NCBI RefSeq assembly: GCF_900110655.1
Contig: NZ_FOEQ01000013.1
Location: forward strand, 62,001 to 126,000
DNA from: Pseudomonas soli
GTDB taxonomy: Bacteria > Pseudomonadota > Gammaproteobacteria > Pseudomonadales > Pseudomonadaceae
Direction: 5' to 3'
DNA: 64,000 nucleotides
Under the pieces are notes generated by a model, which saw only the letters and a program-made list of their open reading frames with translations, made no database searches and had not been told where the DNA came from. Positions 51,601 to 60,094 of the stretch are shown in pieces (positions within the stretch are counted from its first letter, which is position 1; each line of letters opens with the position of its first letter). A program made the position numbers and the translations under genes.

Positions 51601-52533
51601 TCAAGCTTTGCCGAGCAAGCGGGCGAGGCCTTCGACAAACGGCGTCGGCTCAGGGAAGTCGAAACGTGCCAGCAAACGCGAGTTGTCCGCTCGCGAATGG
51701 CGGATGTCCCCCGACCGTGCCTGGCCGTAGCTGATTGCAGGCAAACCGCCCACCACCTGTTCCAGCGCCTTGAGCAACTGGTTCAGCGAGGTCGCCTGGT
51801 TCAGGCCGATGTTGACCGCGCCCTCTTCCACCGCCTGCTGCTCGAGCGCCTGCACCATTACCTGGACCAGGTCACCGACAAACAGGAAGTCGCGGGTCTG
51901 CTCGCCATCACCGAACACCGTGATCGGTTTGCCACTGGTGGCGCGCTCGCAGAAGATGCTGATCACCCCGGAATACGGCGATGAAGGGTCCTGGCGTGGC
52001 CCGAAGATGTTGAAGAAGCGGAACACCACCGGCTCCAACCCGTGTTGGCGGCGGTAGAAGTCCAGGTACTGCTCGCTGGCCAGCTTGTCCACCGCGTAGG
52101 GGGTCAGCGGCGCCTTGGGGGTATCTTCGGCAATCGACTGGCCTTCGCCGTTGTTGCCGTACACCGCCGCGCTGGAGGCGAACAGCACGCGGCGGATGCC
52201 GTTCAGGCGCATCGCCTCGCACACGTTCAGCGTGCCGATGAAGTTGCTCTGGTGAGTCTTCACCGGGTCTTCCACCGAGGCCTGCACCGAGGCCACCGCT
52301 GCCAGGTGCACCACCGCCTGGCAGCCAGCGGCGGCACGGGCCACCAGCGCGGCATCGGCGACATCGCCCTCGAGCAGTTCCAGGCGCGGGTGGCCAAGCT
52401 GCAGGTTGTCGCGCTTGCCGGTCGACAGGTCGTCGAGGATACGCACCGCGTAGCCTTTCTCCAGCAACGCATCGCACAGGTGCGAGCCAATGAAGCCGGC
52501 ACCGCCGGTGATCAGGATGGGGGCGTCAGCCAT
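51601..52533 (-). CDS. NAD-dependent nucleotide-sugar epimerase (GalE/WbpP-like)
   Basis: 310 residues of the extended short-chain dehydrogenase family. The NAD motif ITGGAGFIGSHLCDALLEKG is at the N-terminus. The catalytic triad is in ASSAAVYG (Ser) and YAVDKLASEQY (Tyr-x-x-x-Lys). The substrate part has FFNIFGPRQDPSSPYSGVIS and FVGDLVQVMVQAL. It is probably a UDP-sugar 4-epimerase or related dehydratase for surface polysaccharide. Its start overlaps the end of the next gene upstream by 8 bases, so the pair is cotranscribed. Confidence 0.88.
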   Translation of the reverse strand: MADAPILITGGAGFIGSHLCDALLEKGYAVRILDDLSTGKRDNLQLGHPRLELLEGDVADAALVARAAAGCQAVVHLAAVASVQASVEDPVKTHQSNFIGTLNVCEAMRLNGIRRVLFASSAAVYGNNGEGQSIAEDTPKAPLTPYAVDKLASEQYLDFYRRQHGLEPVVFRFFNIFGPRQDPSSPYSGVISIFCERATSGKPITVFGDGEQTRDFLFVGDLVQVMVQALEQQAVEEGAVNIGLNQATSLNQLLKALEQVVGGLPAISYGQARSGDIRHSRADNSRLLARFDFPEPTPFVEGLARLLGKA

Positions 52534-53410
52534 GTCGGTAGAATCGGTCCAGTAGGGGCGGCAAGCCGGCGCGCCAGGCGCGTGGCTTGATGCCGAAGGT
52601 ATGAAGGATCTTCTTGCAGGCCAGGACCGCGTGCTGCGGCTCCTCGCTGGCATCCGGGCGGGCGGCGTGGGCCTGGGCGGTAGGCGCCTGCACGGCCAGC
52701 TTGCGCCACTGGGTGGCCTCGGTGAGGATCGCCTGGCCGAGCACCAACGGCGTGGTGGCCTCGTTGCCGGCGTAGTGGTAGGTACCCCACAGCGGCGCCT
52801 GGCAATCGAGTTGCTTGAGCACTGAGAGAATCACCCGCGCGGCGTCGTCCACCGGCGTCGGGTTGCCGCGGCGATCATCGGCCAGCAGCAGTTCCTGGGG
52901 CTGCTCGGCACGGGTCAGGAAACGCCCGAGCGCGCCATCGAGGCTTTCATCAAGCAGCCAGCCGAAACGCAGCAGCACATGCTGCGGGCAGGTGGCGCGC
53001 ACACTCTGCTCGATGCGCCACAGCGCCTGGCCACGCAGGCCGAGCGGCACCGGCTCGTCCTTCTCGCTGTAGGCCGTGGCGCGCGAACCATCGAACACCC
53101 GATAGCTGGACGGCTGCACGAGGATCATCTCGTGGTGCTGGCACAGTTCGGCGAGCCGCTCCACCGCCCGCTCCTGCTGGGCCAGGCGTTGCTCGCTGAC
53201 CGACTCGGCCTGGAACCAGTCGAAGTAGTAGGCCAGGTTGATCACGGTGTGCGGGCGCTGCTCGTCGAGCAGCAGGGTCAGGCTGGCCGGATCCCAGCCG
53301 TTTTCCGGAGGGCGAGGCGCCAGGAAAGCGATATCTTCCTCGGCCCCGAGACGAATCAGCGCTTGCCCGAGGGCATTGCCACCACCCAACAGCATCAGGC
53401 GCATACGCAT
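52526..53410 (-). CDS. Sugar-nucleotide-binding reductase, RmlD-like
   Basis: 294 residues of the RmlD-type short-chain dehydrogenase family. The dinucleotide motif is altered (LMLLGGGNALGQALIRLG). The expected VINLAYYFDWFQAE region, SSYRVFDGS in place of the usual catalytic S/T and YxxxK, and RFGWLLDES are visible. The YxxxK tyrosine is not evident, so it may have lost dTDP-rhamnose reductase activity. It sits upstream of and overlaps the epimerase gene. An ATG two codons in (53404) is an alternative start. Confidence 0.75.
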   Translation of the reverse strand: MRMRLMLLGGGNALGQALIRLGAEEDIAFLAPRPPENGWDPASLTLLLDEQRPHTVINLAYYFDWFQAESVSEQRLAQQERAVERLAELCQHHEMILVQPSSYRVFDGSRATAYSEKDEPVPLGLRGQALWRIEQSVRATCPQHVLLRFGWLLDESLDGALGRFLTRAEQPQELLLADDRRGNPTPVDDAARVILSVLKQLDCQAPLWGTYHYAGNEATTPLVLGQAILTEATQWRKLAVQAPTAQAHAARPDASEEPQHAVLACKKILHTFGIKPRAWRAGLPPLLDRFYRHG

Positions 53411-53591
53411 AGAGTCAACAGGTCCGGTCTGGTCGATGGAGGAAAGGGTTCATTTTGCTGTTTCCGACAGGGGAAGTCCAACCCAGGCAAGGCCTGGCGC
53501 GCACCGCGTGCCGATTGGCGCCGATCGGACGGGTGTTCCGCCTTTGCCGACAGCTACTTATACTGCGCATGGCCTGTTCAAGGAGATCAAC

Positions 53592-54431
53592 ATGGATGCC
53601 GAGTCGAACACCGCGCTGCGCGCCAGATGGCAATACGACGAACCCGCTCCCGGCCCGGAACGCTTTATCGACGAGGCTTTCGACGGTTATCGGCAACAGG
53701 CCCGCCTGCTGCTCCCGGTACATGAGTGCGCCCCTACTGTCTTTGTGGTCGGCGGCGCCCGCTCCGATTTCACCCGCCTGAACCCTTTGCTCTATCGCCT
53801 GCAACAGCAGGGGATCGGCTCGCTGACCGGCAACCTCTCCGGCCACAGCCTGGCCAGCGAGCCTGGTGCAAAGGACGCGTCGTTGGCCAGCAACCTGGAG
53901 GAAGCCCTGCGCTTCCACCAGCATCTGGATGCGCGCAGCGACACCCTGGTCGGTCACAGCCTGGGCGCCGCCATCGCCCTCAAGCTGGCCGCCCAGCGCC
54001 CCAACGTGCGCAAGCTGGTGCTGATCTGCCCGGCGGTCTATCCCGATGCGGCCCATGTCGCCCCCTTCGGCCCAGCCTTCAGCGAAGCGATTCGCAAGCC
54101 TTATGCGTTCCTCGACTGCGACAGCTATGCCTTCCTGCGCCAGTTCCAGGGCCGGGTACTGTTGGTGATCGGCGAATATGACGGGCTCAACTCCAAGGTG
54201 CACGGCCAGGGCCCCGGGACCTCTGCCGGCACCCGGCGCCTGGCGGGTGTCGAGCGCTACAGCCCGATCCCCGAGGAAGTCACCCACGCCTTGTTGCGTT
54301 CGGTGCCGGCGCCCCATGTGGAATGCCTGATGCTCACCGACTGCGACCACGGCATCGCCGCGCACCTGCGTGACCGGCCACAGGTGGCGGATCAGGTGGC
54401 CGACGCGGTGGCGGCGTTCATTCTCGACTAG
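53592..54431 (+). CDS. Alpha/beta-hydrolase fold protein
   Basis: 279 residues. The nucleophile elbow is GHSLGAAIALKLA (Ser), the oxyanion region VFVVGGARSDFTRLNPLLYR, the acid VLLVIGEYDGLN and the base TDCDHGIAAHL. AGGAGATCAAC precedes the ATG. There is no signal peptide, so it is cytoplasmic. The substrate is unknown. It is divergent from the RmlD-like gene and convergent with the XRE regulator. Confidence 0.85.
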   Translation: MDAESNTALRARWQYDEPAPGPERFIDEAFDGYRQQARLLLPVHECAPTVFVVGGARSDFTRLNPLLYRLQQQGIGSLTGNLSGHSLASEPGAKDASLASNLEEALRFHQHLDARSDTLVGHSLGAAIALKLAAQRPNVRKLVLICPAVYPDAAHVAPFGPAFSEAIRKPYAFLDCDSYAFLRQFQGRVLLVIGEYDGLNSKVHGQGPGTSAGTRRLAGVERYSPIPEEVTHALLRSVPAPHVECLMLTDCDHGIAAHLRDRPQVADQVADAVAAFILD

Positions 54432-54472
54432 CTCTGCGGGCGCCCACGAGTCAATGCGCCATCAACGTTGAT

Positions 54473-55285
54473 TCACTCGATCTCGAACAACCCGTTGCTG
54501 ATCATCCCCGCACTGAGGCGGTCGCGGATATCGTCGTCGATGCGCGGATCGTCCGGGCGGTAAAGCTTGATCTGGCGGAAGGCGTTGATGCGGTTGATCT
54601 CCTCGCCCAGGTATTCCCACACCACGCGGGTGCAGGCCGGGTTGCGCCGGTCACCGCTGGAAACCCCGGTCTTGAGGCCGTTCAGGCGGCTGATACGGCT
54701 CTTGAAGCTGGGGATGAGCACGGTCTGGCTCATCTCGTTGAGGGTCAGCGACTCGTAGTCGATCAGGAACATCCGGTCCTGCAGCTGGAACGCCGCACCC
54801 AGGTAGCGGCAGCGCACCTCGGCATGCCGGTCGAGGCCGCTGCTGCGCTCCTGGCGTTCCTGGCGCTCGAACAGGAAACTGCCGCGCTCCTCCCACAGGT
54901 GCACCAGCGACACCAGGATCGAACCGGGCACCGACATGCAGTTGGAGTATTCGAAGTAGTAGCCGCAATAGCGCGAGAGGTTGCCGGCTTCTTTATGCAG
55001 TGGCTTGAACAGCTCGCTGATGGGGTCGTCCTGGGGGCCGACAGGCTGCTGCTGGTTGCGTGCGCCGATCAGGCGGGCGAACTGCTCGGGCGGCAGGCCC
55101 AGCTCGTAGTCCTCCACACCGAAGAAGTCGCCGATGCGCTTTAGGTTGTAGGCCGTCGGACGGCTCTGGCCGCTCAGGTACTTGTTGAACTGCGCCCGGT
55201 TGATCGACAGCTGCCGGCAAACCTCGGAGATAGAGCGGTAATGGCTGCAGGCCAATTTGAGGTTGATAGCGAAATGATCGCCCAT
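54473..55285 (-). CDS. XRE-family transcriptional regulator
   Basis: 270 residues. The N-terminal HTH (about 8-60) is ISEVCRQLSINRAQFNKYLSGQSRPTAYNLKRIGDFFG. The remaining 200 residues are of a conserved but unassigned type (SRYCGYYFEYSNCMSVPGSI; FQLQDRMFLIDYESLTLNEM) and may sense a ligand. It is divergent from the AGCS symporter with a 181-base gap, so it may control it. Confidence 0.85.
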   Translation of the reverse strand: MGDHFAINLKLACSHYRSISEVCRQLSINRAQFNKYLSGQSRPTAYNLKRIGDFFGVEDYELGLPPEQFARLIGARNQQQPVGPQDDPISELFKPLHKEAGNLSRYCGYYFEYSNCMSVPGSILVSLVHLWEERGSFLFERQERQERSSGLDRHAEVRCRYLGAAFQLQDRMFLIDYESLTLNEMSQTVLIPSFKSRISRLNGLKTGVSSGDRRNPACTRVVWEYLGEEINRINAFRQIKLYRPDDPRIDDDIRDRLSAGMISNGLFEIE

Positions 55286-55466
55286 GATACGCGGGTCCAG
55301 GTGATGCGAGTGGCGTCATTCTAGCATCAACTCGCACCAAAATGGAGCAACCCGCGAAATTGTAACCATAGTTGTCATGGCCAACCATGCGCCCCCAATG
55401 AATAGCGGTGCGCCTGCCGTCCGCTGGTCTTTCCACGCGAAGAATAAGAATCGAGGTCATTTTCCA

Positions 55467-56909
55467 ATGCTCGAAGCACTCAACGATTTCCTTTCGGGGA
55501 AACTCCTCATCGTGCTGATCGTCGGACTCGGCGGTTACTTCACCATCCGCTCGCGGTTCGTCCAGTTCCGTCACTTCGGCCACATGTTCGGCGTCTTCAA
55601 GGAATCCCTTCGCGGCCAGGCAGGCCAACTGAGCTCGTTCCAGGCCCTGATGCTGAGCCTCGCCGGCCGCGTCGGCGCCGGTAACATCGCCGGTGTCGGT
55701 ATCGCCGTGACCCTCGGCGGCCCAGGCGCCGTGTTCTGGATGTGGGTCACCGCACTGGTGGGCATGTCCAGCAGCTTCTTCGAATGCACCCTGGCCCAGG
55801 TCTACAAGCGCGCCGACGGCGACGGCCTGTACCGCGGCGGCCCGGCGTACTACATCCAGCACGGCCTGAAGCTGAAAAGCATGGCCATCGTGTTCTCGAT
55901 CCTGCTGCTGGTCACCTACGGCTTCGCCTTCATCGGCCTGCAGTCGTACACCGTGACCCACTCGCTGCAGAACGCCTTCGCCTTCGATCCCAAGCAGACC
56001 GGCATCGTCCTCGCCGTGCTGCTGGCCATCACCTTCATCGGCGGCATCAAGCGCATCGCCGCAGTGTCCGACCTGCTGGTACCGGTCAAGACCCTGGCCT
56101 ACATCGGCGTGACCCTGTACGTGATCGGCACCCAGATCGAACACGTGCCAGCCATGCTGGAAACCATCTTCAAGAGCGCCTTCGGCCTCGACCCGGCGTT
56201 CGGCGGCCTGCTCGGCAGCGCCATCGTCATGGGCGTGAAGCGTGGCGTGTTCGCCAACGAAGCGGGCCTGGGCAGCGCACCGAACGTGGCCGCCGTGGCT
56301 GCCGTGAAGCACCCGGGCGCCCAGGGCGTGGTCCAGGCCTTCAGCGTGTTCCTCGACACCTTCGTGATCTGCACCTGCACCGCGCTGCTGATCCTGCTGT
56401 CGGGCTTCTACACCCCGGGCTTCGAAGGTGACGGCATCGTCCTGACCCAGAACTCGCTGGCCGCCGTGGTCGGTGACTGGGGCCGCATCTTCGTCAGCGT
56501 CGCGCTGTCGCTGTTCGTCTTCACCTGCATTCTCTACAACTACTACCTGGGCGAGAACAGCCTGCAGTTCCTCAGCCGCAACCGTGCCGTGCTGATGACC
56601 TTCCGTGGCCTGGTGCTGGCGCTGGTGGTGTGGGGTTCGACCCAGGACCTGTCGACCGTGTTCGCCTTCGCCGACATCACCATGACCTGCCTGGCCTTCG
56701 TCAACCTGATCGCCCTGGCCATGCTGTTCAAGGTCGGCCTGCGCGTGATGCGCGACTACGACGCACAACGCAAGGCGGGCATCAAGCAGCCGGTGTTCGA
56801 CTCCAGCAAGTTCGCCGACCTGGACCTGGACCGCGCCGCCTGGCCGGCCAACCCGCAGGCTGAAACAGCCGCTGACAAAGCCGCCGCCCCGGCGTCAGCG
56901 CAGCACTGA
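55467..56909 (+). CDS. Sodium:alanine/glycine symporter (AGCS family)
   Basis: 480 residues, with about 11 membrane helices. Family signatures are SLAGRVGAGNIAGVGIAVTL near the N-terminus, GGPAYYIQHGL, and KRGVFANEAGLGSAPNVAAVA. The start MLEALND is 7 bases after GAGG; 30 earlier in-frame codons lack hydrophobic character. It imports alanine or glycine with sodium. The cytoplasmic C-terminus is alanine-rich. A terminator follows, and the asparaginase gene is next, which suggests a shared amino-acid role without cotranscription. Confidence 0.9.
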   Translation: MLEALNDFLSGKLLIVLIVGLGGYFTIRSRFVQFRHFGHMFGVFKESLRGQAGQLSSFQALMLSLAGRVGAGNIAGVGIAVTLGGPGAVFWMWVTALVGMSSSFFECTLAQVYKRADGDGLYRGGPAYYIQHGLKLKSMAIVFSILLLVTYGFAFIGLQSYTVTHSLQNAFAFDPKQTGIVLAVLLAITFIGGIKRIAAVSDLLVPVKTLAYIGVTLYVIGTQIEHVPAMLETIFKSAFGLDPAFGGLLGSAIVMGVKRGVFANEAGLGSAPNVAAVAAVKHPGAQGVVQAFSVFLDTFVICTCTALLILLSGFYTPGFEGDGIVLTQNSLAAVVGDWGRIFVSVALSLFVFTCILYNYYLGENSLQFLSRNRAVLMTFRGLVLALVVWGSTQDLSTVFAFADITMTCLAFVNLIALAMLFKVGLRVMRDYDAQRKAGIKQPVFDSSKFADLDLDRAAWPANPQAETAADKAAAPASAQH

Positions 56910-56924
56910 TACCCTGCCCTGCCA

Positions 56925-56958
56925 CAACCGCCCCGCCCGGGGCGGTTGTCTCTTTCTT
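56925..56958 (+). terminator. Factor-independent terminator after the symporter gene
   Basis: CAACCGCCCCG-ccc-GGGGCGGTTG is followed by TCTCTTTCTTTC. It separates the symporter from the asparaginase gene. Confidence 0.85.
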
Positions 56959-56984
56959 TCGCTACATCGCTACGGAATACTTCC

Positions 56985-57974
56985 ATGCGTGCAGTCAAGA
57001 ATCTGCTTGTCCTATACACCGGTGGCACCATCGGCATGCTGCAGACCGCCGAAGGCCTCGCGCCGGCCGGTGGCTTCGAAGCGCGCATGCGCGAACACTT
57101 TGCCGCCTGCGGCGATGCGCCCAAGGTGCAATGGGCGCTGCGTGAACTCAATCCGCTGATCGACAGCGCCAACATGCAACAGGCCAACTGGCTGGCGATG
57201 CGCGATGCCATCGTCGAGGCGGTCGAACGCGACGGGCATGACGGCGTGCTGGTGCTGCATGGCACCGACACCCTGGCGTACAGCGCCGCTGCCCTGTCGT
57301 TCCTGCTGCTGGGCCTGCCGGTGCCGGTGCTGCTTACCGGCTCGATGCTGCCGGCCGGCGCGCCGGACAGCGATGCCTGGGCCAACCTGGTCGGCGCGCT
57401 CAATCTGTTCGAAAACGGGCTGGAAGACGGCGTGCAGCTGTATTTCCATGGCCAGTTGCTGCACGGCTGCCGCGCCTCGAAACTGCGCAGCGAGGCGTTC
57501 GACGCCTTCACCGTGCTGCCGCGCCATCGTGATGGCGAGCGTGCCGCGGAACTGCCAACCCGCCTGGACTACCGCCAGCCACGCCAGCCGGTCAAGCTGG
57601 CGGTCATGCCGGTGTTCCCGGGCCTTGCGGCCGAACACCTGCGCGGCCTGTTCGACAGCGGCATCCAGGGCCTGGTGCTGGAGTGCTACGGCAGCGGCAC
57701 CGGCCCGTCGGATGACCAGGCGCTGCTCGACGCGCTGCACGACGCCCGCCAGGGTGGCGTGATGATCGTTGCCATCAGCCAGTGCCCGGAAGGCTCGGTG
57801 GTGTTCGACACCTACGCCGCCGGCAGCCGCCTGCGCGACACCGGGCTGGTCAGTGGCGGCGGCATGACCCGCGAGGCGGCGCTGGGCAAGCTGTTCGCGT
57901 TGCTGGGCTCGGGGCTGGATGTACAGGCGGCGGAGCACTGGTTCGCGCTGGACCTGTGCGGCGAGCGCGCCTGA
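56985..57974 (+). CDS. ansA: L-asparaginase, type I (cytoplasmic)
   Basis: 329 residues. The two threonine motifs are LLVLYTGGTIGM (residues near 13) and VLVLHGTDTLAYSAAALSF, followed by the conserved lysine region (YFHGQLLHGCRASKLRSEAF). There is no signal peptide, so this is the low-affinity cytoplasmic type rather than the secreted AnsB type. The start at 56985 (MRAVKNL) is used because the 13 codons upstream lie in the terminator region. Confidence 0.9.
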   Translation: MRAVKNLLVLYTGGTIGMLQTAEGLAPAGGFEARMREHFAACGDAPKVQWALRELNPLIDSANMQQANWLAMRDAIVEAVERDGHDGVLVLHGTDTLAYSAAALSFLLLGLPVPVLLTGSMLPAGAPDSDAWANLVGALNLFENGLEDGVQLYFHGQLLHGCRASKLRSEAFDAFTVLPRHRDGERAAELPTRLDYRQPRQPVKLAVMPVFPGLAAEHLRGLFDSGIQGLVLECYGSGTGPSDDQALLDALHDARQGGVMIVAISQCPEGSVVFDTYAAGSRLRDTGLVSGGGMTREAALGKLFALLGSGLDVQAAEHWFALDLCGERA

Positions 57975-57993
57975 CTCGCAGATCTTCCGTTCG

Positions 57994-58051
57994 CCATCGC
58001 GGGGCAAGCCCGCTCCCACAAATCCGTGGGAGCGGGCTTGCCCCGCGATGG
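57994..58051. repeat. REP pair between asparaginase gene and tRNA-Sec
   Basis: Two inverted REP cores (26 bp each) flank a short centre (AAATC). It is a near-perfect palindrome. Confidence 0.9.
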
Positions 58052-58069
58052 TTTCAGCATCTGGAAAAG

Positions 58070-58165
58070 TGGCGGAAGGCAGCGGGAGTCGAACCTGCCC
58101 GGGAACGGCTGCCGTCCCCAACCGGGTTTGAAGCCCGGCCGCGCCACCGGGCGCGATTGCCTTCC
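58070..58165 (-). tRNA. selC: tRNA-Sec (anticodon TCA) with encoded CCA
   Basis: On the minus strand it begins GGAAGGCAATCG and ends GCTGCCTTCCGCCA, so the CCA end is genomic. The acceptor/T region is the long selenocysteine type; the anticodon loop CTTCAAA has TCA at 58129-58131; a long variable arm (GACGGCAGCCGTTC region) and the T-arm GGTTCGACTCC are present. Total length is 96 nt, slightly longer than other tRNAs. It lies 6 bases from the selB stop codon, on the same strand. Confidence 0.96.
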
Positions 58166-58171
58166 TTGAAA

Positions 58172-60094
58172 TCAGGGCCCGTGTTGCGGTTGGGCCAGGG
58201 CGCTGTCGACGCGAATATGACGCAGGTCGCCAACTCGTCGGGTCAAGCCAACGCGGTCGAAATACTCGAGAATCTGCACACTGCGCTTGCGACCGATGGC
58301 CAAACCATCGCGAAACGCCGCGACCTGCACTATCGGCGATGTCGCGGCCTGGCGCAACAGCAGCTCTGCCATGCGCCTGAGCGTCGTCTCCGGGTAGAAC
58401 AGGTCACGCACCACCTGATGCACAACGCCCAATCGGGCCAGCTTGCGCAACAACAGCCGGACATCAGCCTCTTCGCAGCCCTCCTCGCCGGCCAGGGTCC
58501 TTACCCAGGGCGGGTCGAACTCACCTGCCAACAGGCGCGGCAACAGCCGCTCCCACAACGCGTTGTCCGCGTCGCTCAACTGGACCCGGTGGTCCGGCAG
58601 GTGCAGCCATGGGCCACTGCTGCTGATCGCACCTGCGCCCAGCAACTCATCCAGCAAGCTGACAAACGCGGGGCGCTCCAATGGCAAGGCGGTAAAGCGG
58701 CGCAAGCGATCCCGGTCCGGGCCAAGCTGGTCAGGTTCCTGCTCATGGAACTGCGCCAGACGCTCCAGCACCTGTCGCTTGAGTGCCTGCCACTGTAAGC
58801 GATCGAACAACAGCTGACCTTGACGGGTGGCAATCACCAGCACCGAATCCGGCAACTGCCAGGTCTCGCGCAGGCGGTTGAACTGGCGCTCCAGACGCCG
58901 GGGCTCGAGACCGCCGGGGGCCGCCTCGAGCAGGGCCGACAGCGCTTGCTCGAGATTGTCGGCTTCGCGCAGCACCTGCAACTGACGCAAGCGCGCCTCG
59001 CTGCGCCGTTGCCGACTCGGGGCGAACGGGTCGAGCACACGCCCACCACCCAGCGTGCACTGGGCGCGTTGGTCACGCAGTACCAGGCGATCCCCATGCA
59101 CCGCCTGCAGCGGGGCATTGAGCAGCAACTGGGCGAACATGCGCTGGCCGGCGGCGAGCCGTTCACCTTCGAGCAAGGCAACCCGGGCGGTGACATCCTG
59201 GGTGCCCAGGTGCACGTGCACCGCGCTGAAATGCTCGAAGGTGCGGGTTTCGCCCGGCAGCAGGGTGAAGTCGATATCGACCCGCACGCTGGGCGCATGC
59301 AGCCACTGCGGCACAAGCCAGTCGCCACGATGCACCTGCTCGGCCGAAAGCTTTTCCGCGCTGATGTTCAAGGCCACCCGCTGCCCGGCTGCGGCGACCA
59401 GGGCCGCCTGGTTCTGGGCATGCAGGCCACGCACCCGCACCGCTTTGCCGGCCTTGCCCAGCAGCAAGGTATCACCGACGCTGACCTGCCCGGCCAGCGC
59501 CGTGCCGGTGACCACAACTCCCGCTCCGGAAACCGCGAAAGCCCGGTCTACCGCCAGGCGGAAACCGCCACGCACGCTGCGCTGGCGAACATGCGCTTCA
59601 GCCGCCAGCAAAGCCTCGCGCAGGGCGTCGATCCCCTCGCCGGACAGGCTCGAAACCGCAAACTGCCTAGCCCCGGCGAAGGGGCCGGGCGCGAGCAGTT
59701 CGGTGACCTGGGCCCGGACTTCGCTCAACCGCGACGGCTCGACCCGGTCGCACTTGCTGATCACCACCAACGCCTGGGGAATGCCCAGCAACTCGATGAT
59801 CGAGAGGTGCTCACGGGTCTGTGGCATCACCCCATCGTCAGCAGCTACCACCAGCAGTACCAGGTCGATGCCATGGGCACCGGCCAGCATGTTGTGGATA
59901 AACCGCTCGTGGCCCGGCACATCGATGAAACCGGTCAGCGGCGCTCCTTCCGTCAGCGCCGCGTAGCGATAACCGAGGTCGATGGTCATGCCCCGGTCGC
60001 GCTCCTCCCGGCGGGTGTCGCCGGCCTGGCCGGTCAGGGCCTGGAGCAGCGCGGTCTTGCCATGGTCGATGTGGCCGGCAGTCCCGACAATCAC
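58172..60094 (-). CDS. selB: Selenocysteine-specific elongation factor SelB
   Basis: 640 residues from a GTG at 60094 that overlaps the selA stop (GTGA). The GTPase domain has IVGTAGHIDHGKTALLQALTG, DVPGHERFI and ISKCDRV (G1, G3, G4). EF-Tu-like domains 2-3 include GVVVTGTALAGQVSVGDTLL. The C-terminal winged-helix repeats, which hold the SECIS hairpin, end in LAIGRKRSVQILEYFDRVGLTRRVGD. It delivers Sec-tRNA to UGA codons. The only likely client nearby is the formate dehydrogenase alpha subunit just beyond the window. Confidence 0.97.
   Translation of the reverse strand: MIVGTAGHIDHGKTALLQALTGQAGDTRREERDRGMTIDLGYRYAALTEGAPLTGFIDVPGHERFIHNMLAGAHGIDLVLLVVAADDGVMPQTREHLSIIELLGIPQALVVISKCDRVEPSRLSEVRAQVTELLAPGPFAGARQFAVSSLSGEGIDALREALLAAEAHVRQRSVRGGFRLAVDRAFAVSGAGVVVTGTALAGQVSVGDTLLLGKAGKAVRVRGLHAQNQAALVAAAGQRVALNISAEKLSAEQVHRGDWLVPQWLHAPSVRVDIDFTLLPGETRTFEHFSAVHVHLGTQDVTARVALLEGERLAAGQRMFAQLLLNAPLQAVHGDRLVLRDQRAQCTLGGGRVLDPFAPSRQRRSEARLRQLQVLREADNLEQALSALLEAAPGGLEPRRLERQFNRLRETWQLPDSVLVIATRQGQLLFDRLQWQALKRQVLERLAQFHEQEPDQLGPDRDRLRRFTALPLERPAFVSLLDELLGAGAISSSGPWLHLPDHRVQLSDADNALWERLLPRLLAGEFDPPWVRTLAGEEGCEEADVRLLLRKLARLGVVHQVVRDLFYPETTLRRMAELLLRQAATSPIVQVAAFRDGLAIGRKRSVQILEYFDRVGLTRRVGDLRHIRVDSALAQPQHGP

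Noticed and set aside
55000..56768. Long minus-strand frame of about 590 codons
   Set aside because: Antisense of the AGCS symporter and upstream region; composition rich in H, Q, E and G, without motifs.
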